64,000 nt of DNA from the NCBI GenBank assembly GCA_947085045.1, contig CAMTUU010000003.1, forward strand, positions 124,001 through 188,000. The letters run 5' to 3'. Shown one piece after another: positions 35,514 through 43,787 of the stretch (position 1 is the stretch's first letter; the number at the start of each line of letters is the position of its first letter). Under the pieces are notes generated by a model. It saw only the letters and a list, made by a program, of their open reading frames with translations. It was not told the origin of the DNA and searched no databases. A program made the position numbers and the translations under genes. Source of the stretch: Pseudolysinimonas_A sp947085045. GTDB lineage: Bacteria; Actinomycetota; Actinomycetes; Actinomycetales; Microbacteriaceae.

Positions 35514-36542
35514 ATGAAGCTGTCGATGCCGCTCGACTATTCGGGCAACCCCGTCGAATCCGCGCACCGCGTCGCGGAACTCGAGAAGGCCGGGCTCGGC
35601 ACGGTGTGGGTCGCCGAGCCCTACGGCTTCGACGCCCCCACGCTGATGGGCTACCTCGCCGCGAAGACCGAGGCGATCACGATCGCCTCCGGCATCCTCA
35701 ACATCTATTCGCGCACCCCGGGAGCGCTGCTGCAGACCGCCGCAGGTCTCGACAGCGTGTCGGGCGGGCGCGCGGCGATCGGGCTCGGCGCCTCAGGACC
35801 GCAGGTGATCGAGGGGTTCCACGGCGTGCCATACGACCGTCCGCTGGCCCGCACCCGCGAGATCGTCGAGATCTTGCGGATGGGTCTGCGGCGCGAAGCG
35901 CTCGTGCACGACGGGATCTACACGCTTCCGCTGCCCGCCGACCAGGGGGTCGGTCTCGGCAAGGCGCTCAAGCTGCTCAACCGTCCGGTGCGCGCTGAGG
36001 TGCCGATCTGGCTGGCGGCGCTGACCGCGAAGAGCGTCGCGCAGACCGCGGAGATCGCGGATGGCTGGCTGCCGTTCCTGTTCGTGCCCGAGAAGGCGCA
36101 CGACCTGTGGGGTGACGCCCTCGCCGCCGGCGCCGCGAAGCGCTCCCCCGACCTCGCACAGCTGCAGATCAGCGGCGGCGGGCTCGTCGCCATCGGCGAC
36201 GACGTGAAGGCTGCGCTCGACCTGATGCGTCCCCTGTACGCGCTCTACGTCGGCGGGATGGGCGCGCGCGGCAAGAACTTCTACTTCGATCTCGCCTGCA
36301 GCTACGGGTACGAGGCGGAGGCGCAGGAGATCCAGGACCTCTACCTCGCCGGGCGGCCGCGCGACGCCGAGGCGAAGGTGCCGCTCGCGTGGCTCGAAGC
36401 CTCCAACCTCGTCGGCCCCGCGTCGTACGTGAAGGAGCGGATCGAGGCCTACCGCGCGGCGGGGGTCACCGACCTGCAGGTCACCGTCGCCGGCGGCGAC
36501 CCGGTGGCGACGATCGGGAAGCTCGCCGAATGGGCGGCCTGA
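35514..36542 (+). CDS. LLM class F420-dependent oxidoreductase
   Basis: A 342-residue luciferase-like TIM-barrel protein. It starts MKLSMPLDYSGNPVESA, continues with GTVWVAEPYGFDAPTLMGYLA, and has ITIASGILNIYSRTPGALLQTAAGLD and the SGGRAAIGLGASGPQV motif, which are typical of F420-using actinobacterial oxidoreductases. Substrate unknown. ATG 35514 was chosen since the protein then begins with the conserved first strand; it lies 7 nt after the permease stop and may share its transcript. Confidence 0.87.
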   Translation: MKLSMPLDYSGNPVESAHRVAELEKAGLGTVWVAEPYGFDAPTLMGYLAAKTEAITIASGILNIYSRTPGALLQTAAGLDSVSGGRAAIGLGASGPQVIEGFHGVPYDRPLARTREIVEILRMGLRREALVHDGIYTLPLPADQGVGLGKALKLLNRPVRAEVPIWLAALTAKSVAQTAEIADGWLPFLFVPEKAHDLWGDALAAGAAKRSPDLAQLQISGGGLVAIGDDVKAALDLMRPLYALYVGGMGARGKNFYFDLACSYGYEAEAQEIQDLYLAGRPRDAEAKVPLAWLEASNLVGPASYVKERIEAYRAAGVTDLQVTVAGGDPVATIGKLAEWAA

Positions 36543-36596
36543 CGGCGCCTGTCAACTCCCAGCACCTCGTGATCCACGGGGCGTAGCGTCGCATCC

Positions 36597-36809
36597 ATGA
36601 AGAAGGATCGCTCGACGCTCAAGGCGGCGCTCATCGCGATCGGCGCGCTGCTCTACGGCGCCTCGCCGATCGACCTGATCCCCGAGATCCTCGCCGGCCC
36701 GCTCGGGTTCGGCGACGACGCGCTCGTGCTCATCGGTGCCGGCGTCGCGATCTACCGCATCATGAAGGGCCGCGCCAGCCGCGCACGCTCCTCTGCGACG
36801 ATGGGGTAG
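36597..36809 (+). CDS. DUF1232-type small membrane protein
   Basis: A 70-residue protein with two hydrophobic helices and the DUF1232 hallmark YGASPIDLIPE between them; function unknown. The motif is followed by GFGDDALVLIGAGVAIYRIM. Its stop overlaps the first base of the threonine aldolase start, suggesting cotranscription. Confidence 0.78.
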   Translation: MKKDRSTLKAALIAIGALLYGASPIDLIPEILAGPLGFGDDALVLIGAGVAIYRIMKGRASRARSSATMG

Positions 36810-37861
36810 TGACCCAAGCACACGATCCCGCCTGGCGGGGCTTCGCGTCCGACAATTACGCCGGCATCCATCCCGAAGTGCTGTCGGCTCTGGCCGACGC
36901 CAACGGCGGGCACCAGGTGTCGTACGGCGAGGACGCCTACACGGCCCGCCTCGCCGAGGTGATGCGCGAGCAGTTCGGTGCGCAGGCCGAGGTCTTCCCG
37001 GTGTTCAACGGCACCGGCGCGAACGTCGTCGCGCTGACCGCCCTGCTGCCGCGCTGGGGGGCGGTCGTCGCGGCGAAGACCGCGCACATCCACAACGACG
37101 AGGGCGGCGCTCCCGAGAAGGTCACCGGCCTGAAGCTCTTCGTGGTGCCGACCCCCGACGGCAAGCTCACCCCGGAGCTGATCGCGACCGAGGCCTGGGG
37201 CTGGGGCGACGAGCACCGCGCTCAGCCGCTCGCGGTGAGCATCACGCAGACCACCGAGCTCGGCACGCTCTACACCCCGGCCGAGGTGCGGGCGATCGCC
37301 GACTGGGTGCACGAGCACGGGATGGCGCTGCACATGGACGGGGCCCGCATCTGGAACGCGGCCGCGGCCCTCGGGGTGCCGTTCCGGGAGTTCACGGTGG
37401 ATGCCGGCGTCGACATCCTGAGCTTCGGCGGCACCAAGATCGGGCTGCTCGGCGCGGAGGCGGTCGTCGTGCTCGACCCCGCCCGCGTCGACGGGATCGT
37501 GTTCCTGCGCAAGACGACCATGCAGCTCGCCAGCAAGATGCGCTTCATGTCGGCCCAGTTGCTCGCGCTCTTCGACGGCGGTCTCGGCCTCGCCGCCGCC
37601 GCGCATGCGAACGCGATGGCCGCGCGGCTGCGCGACTCGCTCGAGGAGCTCGCCCTCCCCGGCCTCGGCTTCAGCCAGCAGACCCAGGCCAACGCCGTCT
37701 TCGCGGTGCTCGACAACGCCGCGGCCGACCGCATCCGCGAGAAGGTGCGCTTCTACGACTGGGACCGCGCCGCCGGAGAGGTGCGCTGGATGACGGCGTT
37801 CGACACGACCGAGGCGGATGTCGACGCCTTCATCGAGGTCATCCGCGCCGAGCTTTCGTGA
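36809..37861 (+). CDS. ltaE: Low-specificity threonine aldolase (PLP-dependent, beta-eliminating lyase family)
   Basis: A 350-residue fold-type I PLP enzyme that cleaves L-threonine or L-allo-threonine to glycine and acetaldehyde. Motifs: FASDNYAGIHPEVLSAL at the start, FPVFNGTGANVVALTALL, ALHMDGARIWNAAAALG with the PLP-binding Asp, and SFGGTKIGLLGAE with Lys210 as the Schiff-base lysine. Full length. The GTG start overlaps the DUF1232 stop and the stop overlaps the MBL hydrolase start, giving a four-gene coupled run to 40,472. Confidence 0.88.
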   Translation: MTQAHDPAWRGFASDNYAGIHPEVLSALADANGGHQVSYGEDAYTARLAEVMREQFGAQAEVFPVFNGTGANVVALTALLPRWGAVVAAKTAHIHNDEGGAPEKVTGLKLFVVPTPDGKLTPELIATEAWGWGDEHRAQPLAVSITQTTELGTLYTPAEVRAIADWVHEHGMALHMDGARIWNAAAALGVPFREFTVDAGVDILSFGGTKIGLLGAEAVVVLDPARVDGIVFLRKTTMQLASKMRFMSAQLLALFDGGLGLAAAAHANAMAARLRDSLEELALPGLGFSQQTQANAVFAVLDNAAADRIREKVRFYDWDRAAGEVRWMTAFDTTEADVDAFIEVIRAELS

Positions 37862-38793
37862 CCCTCGTCGCCGACGGAGTCTGGGTCGTCGAGCTTCCCC
37901 TGCCGCACCGCGGAGTCGTCGACACCACGAACTGCTACCTCGTCGCCGACGACGCCGGCGGCGTGCACCTCGTCGACCCCGGCTGGGACACGCCCGACAA
38001 CCACGCCCGGCTCGAGGCGGGACTGGTGGATGCCGGCTTCACCCTCGACGACGTGCGCTCCGTGACGGCGACGCACCTGCATCCCGACCACCTCGGACTC
38101 GGCTCGCGCCTGCGCGCCGAGCGGGGCGTGCCGGTCGCCCTGCACCGACTCGAGCACGAGGCGCTGACCCGGCCGCTCTACCCGGACGCCGAGGAGACGA
38201 TCCGGCGCTGGGGAGTGCCGGCCGCCTTCGTCGAGGAGGTCAACGCGAACATCGTGCCGCGGACGCAGCCGCCCGGGCTCGCCGCCGATGTCGTGCTCGG
38301 CGACGGCGAGCTGCTCCCGATCCCGGGGCGCAACGTGCGGGTGATCCACACGCCCGGCCACACCGCCGGCTCGATCTGCCTTCACGACGAAAGTGCCGCG
38401 CTGCTGATGACCGGCGATCACGTGCTGCCGATCGTGAACCCCGGGCTCGGGCTCGGCGGGTTTCTGCCCGACGACGATCCGCTCGGGATGGCACTCGACT
38501 CGTACGCACGGATCGCCGAGTTCGACGCCGCCGAGGTGCTGCCGGGCCACGGTGCCCGGTTCTTCGGCGTCGCCGGTCGCGCCACCCAGATCGCCGAGCG
38601 GCATCGACGCCGGAGCTCGGAGATCGGCGCGCTCTTCGAGGCCGACCCGGCGGCGACGGTCTGGCACATCGCCTCCCGCGTCGACTGGACCGGCGGGTGG
38701 GACGCGCTCGTCGGGTTCCTGCGACTCTCCGCGCTTTCGCAGACGGAGATGCATCTGCGGCACCTCGGGATGCGTGGCACGCTAGGGCGGTGA
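37858..38793 (+). CDS. MBL-fold metallo-hydrolase
   Basis: A 311-residue metallo-beta-lactamase-fold hydrolase. The zinc motif is THLHPDHLG (His73, His75, Asp77, His78), followed by HTPGHTAGSICLHDES, MTGDHVLPIVNPG and EVLPGHG. A C-terminal helical region (about 230-305) is present, as in the RNase Z-like/hydroxyacylglutathione hydrolase-like group; substrate unknown. It overlaps the genes on both sides by 4 nt (GTGA). Confidence 0.88.
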   Translation: MTLVADGVWVVELPLPHRGVVDTTNCYLVADDAGGVHLVDPGWDTPDNHARLEAGLVDAGFTLDDVRSVTATHLHPDHLGLGSRLRAERGVPVALHRLEHEALTRPLYPDAEETIRRWGVPAAFVEEVNANIVPRTQPPGLAADVVLGDGELLPIPGRNVRVIHTPGHTAGSICLHDESAALLMTGDHVLPIVNPGLGLGGFLPDDDPLGMALDSYARIAEFDAAEVLPGHGARFFGVAGRATQIAERHRRRSSEIGALFEADPAATVWHIASRVDWTGGWDALVGFLRLSALSQTEMHLRHLGMRGTLGR

Positions 38794-40472
38794 CCACCGA
38801 CCCCAAGCGCCCCTGGCTCGACTCCTACGCCGAAGGGGTGCCGCACGAGATCGACCTGCCGACGACATCCCTCGCCGAGCTCATGAGCGAGTCGGTGACG
38901 ACGTACCCCGAGAACGTGGCGATCGAGTTCTTCGGTCGCGAGACCACCTACGGCGACCTGGGCGACCAGATCGAGCGGGCGGCCGAAGGCCTGCGCCGAC
39001 TCGGCGTGAAGAAGGGCGACACGGTCGCGCTCGTGCTGCCGAACTGCCCGCAGCACGTCGTCGCGTTCTACGCGATCCTGCGGCTCGGCGCGATCGTCAT
39101 CGAGCACAACCCGCTCTACACGCCGCGCGAACTGCGCCACCAGTTCGAGGACCACGGCGCGAAGGTCGTCATCGCGTGGGACAAGGTCGTCGCCACCATC
39201 CAGGCCTTTCCCGCCGACGTCGCGGTCGACGCGATCGTCAGCATCGACATGACCCGGGCGATGTCGTTCGGCACGCGCGCGCTCCTGCGGCTGCCGATCA
39301 AGCGGGCCCGCGAGTCCCGGGCCGCCCTGACGACCAAGGTGTCGGGAACGACCCCGTGGGAGAAGCTGTTCGCCGACGTGCCGCTCGCCCCCGAGGTGCC
39401 TGGCCCGTCGGTCGACGACGTCGCGCTCATCCAGTACACGTCGGGCACGACCGGCCACCCGAAGGGCGCGACCCTCAGCCACCTCAACCTCGGCGTGAAC
39501 GCGGCCCAGGCCCGGGCGTGGGTGCCCGACATCCCGCGCGGCACGTCCGTCGTCTACGCCGTGCTGCCGCTGTTCCACGCCTACGGCCTCACGCTGTGCC
39601 TCACCTTCGCGATGAGCATGGGCGCGCGCCTGGTGATGTTCCCCCGCTTCGATCCCGACCTCGTGCTGCCGGTCATCAAGAAGCGTCCGCCGACGTTCCT
39701 GCCCGCCGTCCCGCCGATCATCGAACGCCTCACGCTTGCGGCGCAGGAGAAGGGGGTCAGCCTCGACGGCATCCAGATCTCCATCTCGGGCGCGATGCCG
39801 CTCTCGGCCCGGGTCGTCGAGCCGTGGGAGGCCGAGACTCACGGCTATCTCGTCGAGGGCTACGGGCTCTCCGAGACGAGCCCGGTGCTGATGGCCAACC
39901 CGGTCGCGCCGAGCCGCAAGGCCGGCACCGTCGGACTCCCGCTTCCGAACACCGAGGTGCGCGTCGTGTCCCCCGAGAGCGGCTCCGACGTGGGGGCCGG
40001 GGAGCCGGGTGAACTCTGGGTGCGCGGACCGCAGGTCATGAGCGGCTACTGGAAGAAGCCCGACGAGACGGCGGCGGTGTTCGACGGAGACTGGTTCAAG
40101 ACCGGCGACATCGTGCAGATCGACGAAGACGGCTTCGTGAAGATCGTCGACCGCATCAAGGAGATGATCATCGTCGGCGGCTTCAAGGTCGCTCCGAGCG
40201 AGGTCGAAGACATCCTGCGCGACTACGACGGCGTCGCGGATCTCGCGATCGTGGGCATCCCGGATGCCGACGGCGAGGAGGTCGTCGTCGCCGCGATCGT
40301 GCCCGACCCGGGTGCGACGATCGACACCGACGCGTTCCGCGCGTACGCCAAGGAGCGGCTCACCGCGTACAAGGTGCCCAAGCGGGTGGTCACGCTCGAG
40401 GAGCTGCCGAAGTCGCTCATCGGGAAGGTGCTGCGCAAGAAGGTACGCGACGCGATCATCGCCGACGATTGA
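38790..40472 (+). CDS. Long-chain fatty acid-CoA ligase (AMP-forming)
   Basis: A 560-residue ANL-superfamily acyl-CoA synthetase. The P-loop is YTSGTTGHPKG (residues 216-226), followed by the VEGYGLSETSPVLMANP adenylate motif, FKTGDIVQIDEDGFVKIVDRIKEMII (hinge), and the C-terminal catalytic lysine in LPKSLIGKVLRKKVRD. It activates fatty acids for beta-oxidation or lipid synthesis. The GTG at 38790 overlaps the MBL gene stop; the upstream in-frame extension is antisense-like and was rejected. It is the last gene of the backbone run before the unusual region. Confidence 0.92.
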   Translation: MTTDPKRPWLDSYAEGVPHEIDLPTTSLAELMSESVTTYPENVAIEFFGRETTYGDLGDQIERAAEGLRRLGVKKGDTVALVLPNCPQHVVAFYAILRLGAIVIEHNPLYTPRELRHQFEDHGAKVVIAWDKVVATIQAFPADVAVDAIVSIDMTRAMSFGTRALLRLPIKRARESRAALTTKVSGTTPWEKLFADVPLAPEVPGPSVDDVALIQYTSGTTGHPKGATLSHLNLGVNAAQARAWVPDIPRGTSVVYAVLPLFHAYGLTLCLTFAMSMGARLVMFPRFDPDLVLPVIKKRPPTFLPAVPPIIERLTLAAQEKGVSLDGIQISISGAMPLSARVVEPWEAETHGYLVEGYGLSETSPVLMANPVAPSRKAGTVGLPLPNTEVRVVSPESGSDVGAGEPGELWVRGPQVMSGYWKKPDETAAVFDGDWFKTGDIVQIDEDGFVKIVDRIKEMIIVGGFKVAPSEVEDILRDYDGVADLAIVGIPDADGEEVVVAAIVPDPGATIDTDAFRAYAKERLTAYKVPKRVVTLEELPKSLIGKVLRKKVRDAIIADD

Positions 40473-40719
40473 GTGCCTCGGCCTCATCCACCGCCCAACG
40501 ACCTGGCCTCGCCGCTCCCCGCCGAGCGCACGCTAGGTTGGCGACCGCCCACGCGCGAAGGTGACGGCCGACGACGGTTTATACGCTCCCCTCGCCATTC
40601 TTCAACGCGAGTGCTGTCACGGACCAGATGCCTCGAGACAAGCGTGCGTCGAGCGTCATCGCCCTGGAGGTCTCCGCCTGACGACCAAGTTCACGCCCTC
40701 GCGCATCGCCAGAGAAGCG
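40473..40719. other. Intergenic region between acyl-CoA ligase and CYTH gene, no gene seen
   Basis: About 247 nt between two convergent genes. No supported ORF, strong hairpin or repeat was found apart from the 9-mer TTGAGTGCC at the ligase stop, which also starts the repeat at 33,384. It marks the left boundary of the co-regulated accessory region. Confidence 0.6.
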
Positions 40720-41193
40720 TCAGTGCGCAGGCCACTGGTTGTAGGGGTGCTCGCTCAAGAAAGCGTTGGTGAACCGGTCGTCCTCGGTGACTTCGGCGCC
40801 GACCCATCCGGGAAGGCTCTCGGGGCTGAACTCCTCGAAGTGCTCGATCTCCAGGAGAGCGAGGCCGGTGTTCGCGCCGTGGAAGACGTCCACCGTCCAT
40901 TCACCGACCTCATGTCGCAGGAGATGCCGGGTCTTGTCGATCGCGCTCGCGGACAGTTCGCTCAGCATCAGCGCGGCGTCGGCGGCGGGTACGGGGTACT
41001 CGAACTCGGCTCGAGCAATTCCCGTTCGTCGACCCTTGATGGTCAGCCACGCTCCGACGTCGGTGATCCGAACACGAATCGTCGCCGCGGCGGATATCCC
41101 CAGATAGCCTTGCGCGATCCGGAACGAGTCGCGCACCTCGGACCGCCAGGCGTCACTCGTCACCAGGTACTTGCGTTCGAACTCGGTTCCCAT
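40720..41193 (-). CDS. CYTH domain protein (triphosphate tunnel metalloenzyme)
   Basis: A 157-residue protein of the CYTH superfamily (adenylate cyclase CyaB / thiamine triphosphatase / inorganic triphosphatase). The family signature ExExK appears as GTEFERKYLV at the N-terminus. Basic and acidic strand residues follow (TIRVRITDVGAWLTIKGRR, EFEYPVPAADAALML, LLEIEHFEEF) that would line the triphosphate tunnel. It is the last gene of a leftward operon, 20 nt after the HPrK-like gene, so a role on a nucleotide or triphosphate product of that operon is likely. Confidence 0.84.
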   Translation of the reverse strand: MGTEFERKYLVTSDAWRSEVRDSFRIAQGYLGISAAATIRVRITDVGAWLTIKGRRTGIARAEFEYPVPAADAALMLSELSASAIDKTRHLLRHEVGEWTVDVFHGANTGLALLEIEHFEEFSPESLPGWVGAEVTEDDRFTNAFLSEHPYNQWPAH

Positions 41194-41213
41194 CGGGTCG
41201 CCTCCCGACCGGG

Positions 41214-42326
41214 CTATCGTCGGTCGTCGGCGAGGTACTCGCGGTTGGCCCGCGGGTCGTAGCCCAGCGCGAGCGAGAACTGCGGCAGGCGTGCGAGATG
41301 GCCGAGAGCGACGTCGGTCTGCGGCCTCGAGAGGGCTTCGGGCGGGACGCCGAGCGAGAGGAAGTCGGGATACCCGCTCATGGGCCCCTCGAGGAGGTGC
41401 TCGGTGAAGAACTCTGCCCCCTCGTCGGCATGGCTGAATCCGATCAGCCCTTCTCGGTTGACCCTGGGGAAGATCACGCGGGTCACTTCGCTTTCTCGCC
41501 AGGTCTCGATCCCGAACAGACGTGTGAGATCCCGCGGCATGATCTCGGCCTTGACCTCTCGGTCGTCATCGCCGAAGACGACTTCAGGCTTCTTCTCCGC
41601 GAGCATGCGCGTCGCGAGCGGATCCTGAAACGGATGCTGACGAGCGCCGCCGATCAGCGAATCGCTCAGGGTGTCGAACCAGCCGAGTGCCACGAGCAGT
41701 CCGAAGCCGATCGAGATCGACCCCGGCCAGGGCAGTACCTGCATGCGCCCGTCGATGACCTTGACGAGGCATCGGTCGTTGGCGAGCAGCGCGCCGCCCC
41801 ACGCGGAGGCGATCGTGAGACTCGAGGTCGTCTTGCCTGCTCCCTTGTAACCGAGGATCAACGCCGCCCCGCGCTCGGTGACCACGCAGGAGGCGTGGAG
41901 CACGGTCCATCCGTCGCGCTCCAGCCGGTCGGTCAGGCGGTTCCGCAGAAACCGGCTCGCCTCGAGCTTCGTCTGCTCCGGGTCGCGACCGACGATCCGG
42001 AGCACCCCGGTCGAGCGATCGAGCTCGAACGCCAGGCCCCGTGAGGGCACATCCACGCGCGTCATCGCGCCGTCGTCGGAGCGCCGACCGGGAGTCCGGA
42101 TGAAGGTCTCGACGTCCTCCGCATCCTCGTCGAGGCGATCCACGAGGGAGGTGTACTCGTCGGCATCGACGATCGCCTGAAGCTGCTGGCCGGAGGCATC
42201 GACGAGGGGGGTCTGCGTGATCGGCCACCATTCGCCCACGTACTCGTCGACCCAGTCGGCGACGACCTGATCGGAGGTCGCCAGCTGCTGTCGGTGGCCC
42301 GCCAGTGCCGTCTCGATGAGAATCAC
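41214..42326 (-). CDS. HPr kinase/phosphorylase-like P-loop protein
   Basis: A 370-residue protein. The C-terminal half starts with LHASCVV and a Walker A GYKGAGKTT (residues 159-167), the layout of the HprK catalytic domain, and continues with ALLANDRCLVKV, the Walker B/acidic region. The N-terminal ~130 residues are unrelated and rich in Asp/Glu. HprK-like kinases are known in lasso-peptide clusters, where they phosphorylate the peptide C-terminus, and in PqqD-associated cassettes. It overlaps the nucleotidyltransferase gene by 4 nt (ATGA). The substrate here may be the upstream short peptide; that is inference. Confidence 0.75.
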   Translation of the reverse strand: MILIETALAGHRQQLATSDQVVADWVDEYVGEWWPITQTPLVDASGQQLQAIVDADEYTSLVDRLDEDAEDVETFIRTPGRRSDDGAMTRVDVPSRGLAFELDRSTGVLRIVGRDPEQTKLEASRFLRNRLTDRLERDGWTVLHASCVVTERGAALILGYKGAGKTTSSLTIASAWGGALLANDRCLVKVIDGRMQVLPWPGSISIGFGLLVALGWFDTLSDSLIGGARQHPFQDPLATRMLAEKKPEVVFGDDDREVKAEIMPRDLTRLFGIETWRESEVTRVIFPRVNREGLIGFSHADEGAEFFTEHLLEGPMSGYPDFLSLGVPPEALSRPQTDVALGHLARLPQFSLALGYDPRANREYLADDRR

Positions 42327-43420
42327 AGGCGCGACCCGCTTCCGTCCACTCGCTCGGCGACGAGGCCCAGTTGCTCCTCGTCGATGGTGACGCTCTCGTA
42401 GGACTCCTGCTCGTCGTCGACCGCGTGAACGAGCTCGAGCCGCTCCGCGGAATCGATCCCCGCCATCTCCGAGGCCGTCAGCTCGGCGGGGAAGTCATCG
42501 GAGTCGATCAGCCGCGAGAACCACGCGACGACGTGCGGCGCATCCATGACGACGTTGTGCGTGCCGGCGATGTAGAGCCCGTCGTCGAGGGGCACGATGA
42601 CGGACCCGCTCGCGTGCCACGGCACGTTCCGGGCCGCGGCAAGGCGCGGGCCGAAGTCGAAACTGCTCTCCCGGTCGAGATCCCCGTCAGGCGCGTACAG
42701 ACTCGCGAACGCCGACAACGCCGCCGTGATCTGCAGACGGTGCTCGACGGATTCGTGCGACGGCGTGAGGTCGGGTTGGATCGCTTCGCGGATGACGCCC
42801 GCGATCGGCGCCAGAGTCTCGTTGCGCGCCAGCCGGCGGCGGGTGAACTTGTCGCCGAAGTAGAGGTCGCCGGACGCGGCGAGCATCATCTGCGCCACGA
42901 GTTTGGCCGATGCGGCCGACGTGTCGTCTGCCGTCTCCAGATCCTCGGCGAGGAGACCGCCGACCGCGTCCCGCGCGAAGGTCGCGGCGCGGATCGCGAA
43001 GTGGATCTGCAGCGCCCGGGACAAGCGAGCCGCGGGCATACGCTCCCGGACTGCGGCGACGACGTCATCGCCCTTGAGTACCTTCCCGGTGTGCACGCGA
43101 CCGAGCAGGCTGAGGGCCGATCGCTCCTCGTACAGTGCGGTGTAGTTCTCGGAATCCCACCGTCCGGTGACGCGATCCCACATCGCGTCCAGGCGCTGCT
43201 CGCCGATCACCGTGATGTCGACCACGACGTCGTCGACATCGACGAAGTCGTGTTCGAAGACGTCCCTGCTGACGATCGCGAGAAGGTCCGCGTCCGACGT
43301 CGGGGTGTCGAGGTCGACGGCCTGGCTGCCGACCTGCAGAACGGCGAGAACACTCGCATCGCTTCGCTTGAACTCCTGAGCGAGCCGGGCGAGGCTCGCA
43401 GCGAACAGAGGGTCGCGCAC
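42323..43420 (-). CDS. Nucleotidyltransferase (DNA polymerase beta superfamily)
   Basis: A 365-residue protein. The minimal nucleotidyltransferase signature is complete: Gly31-Ser32 in QVGSQAVDLDTPTSDADLL, metal-binding Asp43 and Asp45, and a third Asp68 in VVVDITVI. The C-terminal ~200 residues are helical. It would transfer a nucleotide from NTP to a hydroxyl or carboxyl of another molecule. GTG 43418-43420 has an AGGAG ribosome-binding site 5 nt upstream; a longer frame would read through the hairpin and the peptide stop. It is coupled to the HPrK-like gene. Confidence 0.76.
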   Translation of the reverse strand: MRDPLFAASLARLAQEFKRSDASVLAVLQVGSQAVDLDTPTSDADLLAIVSRDVFEHDFVDVDDVVVDITVIGEQRLDAMWDRVTGRWDSENYTALYEERSALSLLGRVHTGKVLKGDDVVAAVRERMPAARLSRALQIHFAIRAATFARDAVGGLLAEDLETADDTSAASAKLVAQMMLAASGDLYFGDKFTRRRLARNETLAPIAGVIREAIQPDLTPSHESVEHRLQITAALSAFASLYAPDGDLDRESSFDFGPRLAAARNVPWHASGSVIVPLDDGLYIAGTHNVVMDAPHVVAWFSRLIDSDDFPAELTASEMAGIDSAERLELVHAVDDEQESYESVTIDEEQLGLVAERVDGSGSRL

Positions 43421-43579
43421 ATCGACTCCTGGGGCTGAAGGGGCGGATGACCTGCGGCGAGGACCACAGGTCCGGGGTAGGGGACCTGAGGAACGCCCAG
43501 CGGGACGACGCGGCGACCGACGCGGTCGACGCCGTAGCCACTCGAGGGTGCGCTCCCGTCGATCAGGAGCGGCGTGGTG

Positions 43580-43613
43580 CCCTCGCGACGAGCACGAGGG
43601 CTCGTCGCGAGGG
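43580..43613 (-). terminator. Strong hairpin between the peptide ORF and the nucleotidyltransferase gene
   Basis: A perfect 14-bp stem: CCCTCGCGACGAGC at 43580-43593 and its complement at 43600-43613, with a 6-nt loop. No clear U-tract follows on the minus strand, so it may be a partial terminator or an RNA-stabilising structure. Such hairpins commonly follow precursor-peptide genes and raise their expression over downstream enzyme genes. Confidence 0.6.
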
Positions 43614-43621
43614 CTCGTCGC

Positions 43622-43642
43622 GACGAAGATCAGATCTTCGTC
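43622..43642. repeat. Perfect 10-bp palindrome spanning the peptide stop codon
   Basis: GACGAAGATC and GATCTTCGTC flank a single A; the minus-strand TGA stop (43630-43632) sits in the centre. It lies 8 nt from the 14-bp hairpin, and the arm sequence TCGTCGCGACGA also recurs in between, so alternative foldings are possible. Confidence 0.6.
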
Positions 43643-43707
43643 AGGCAACGGAACGGAACCGGCTTCTTGGCGGCCGCGTTGATGGACCAGACAGTGATAC
43701 GACGCAT
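43630..43707 (-). CDS. 25-residue peptide ORF, possible precursor or scaffold peptide
   Basis: A short ORF with ATG at 43705-43707 and TGA at 43630-43632. It has a good ribosome-binding site (GGGAGGT, 6-7 nt upstream). The peptide begins MRRITVWSIN, has a central AAAKKP and ends FRCLTKI; it has one Cys, one Trp, a net positive charge and no signal sequence. It is the first ORF of the leftward operon encoding a nucleotidyltransferase, an HPrK-like kinase and a CYTH protein, and a GTAATCGATTAC operator lies 68 nt upstream. A strong hairpin follows. Expression is unproven; it could be a regulatory leader peptide instead of a product precursor. Confidence 0.55.
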   Translation of the reverse strand: MRRITVWSINAAAKKPVPFRCLTKI

Positions 43708-43775
43708 GTCTAACCTCCCTTCGATGGCAACTCGATTGTCGATAGCGATTCGATAAGGACTCGATCCCCTCTCGG

Positions 43776-43787
43776 GTAATCGATTAC
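43776..43787. promoter_or_regulatory. LacI-type operator GTAATCGATTAC (peptide operon)
   Basis: A perfect 12-nt palindrome with the central CG typical of LacI/GalR-family operators, 68 nt upstream of the peptide ATG on the minus strand. Near-identical sites occur at 43984, 58174 and 60441. The likely ligand is the LacI-family protein encoded at 48139-49143. Confidence 0.7.

Noticed and set aside
37818..38789. N-terminal extension of the acyl-CoA ligase frame across the MBL gene
   Set aside because: The extension reads as low-complexity Arg/Pro-rich shadow sequence; the GTG at 38790 overlaps the MBL stop and starts a normal ligase N-terminus.
40464..40480. TTGAGTGCC at the acyl-CoA ligase stop as a copy of the 33,384 repeat
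   Set aside because: Only nine bases match, and there is no second arm nearby.
43421..43648. N-terminal extension of the nucleotidyltransferase frame upstream of 43,420
   Set aside because: It would translate through the 14-bp hairpin and lacks a ribosome-binding site, whereas GTG 43420 has AGGAG at the right distance.
40720..43707. Calling the peptide/kinase/nucleotidyltransferase operon a lasso-peptide cluster
   Set aside because: The kinase and nucleotidyltransferase fit known tailoring types, but no asparagine-synthetase-like cyclase, transglutaminase-like protease or typical lasso precursor is visible.
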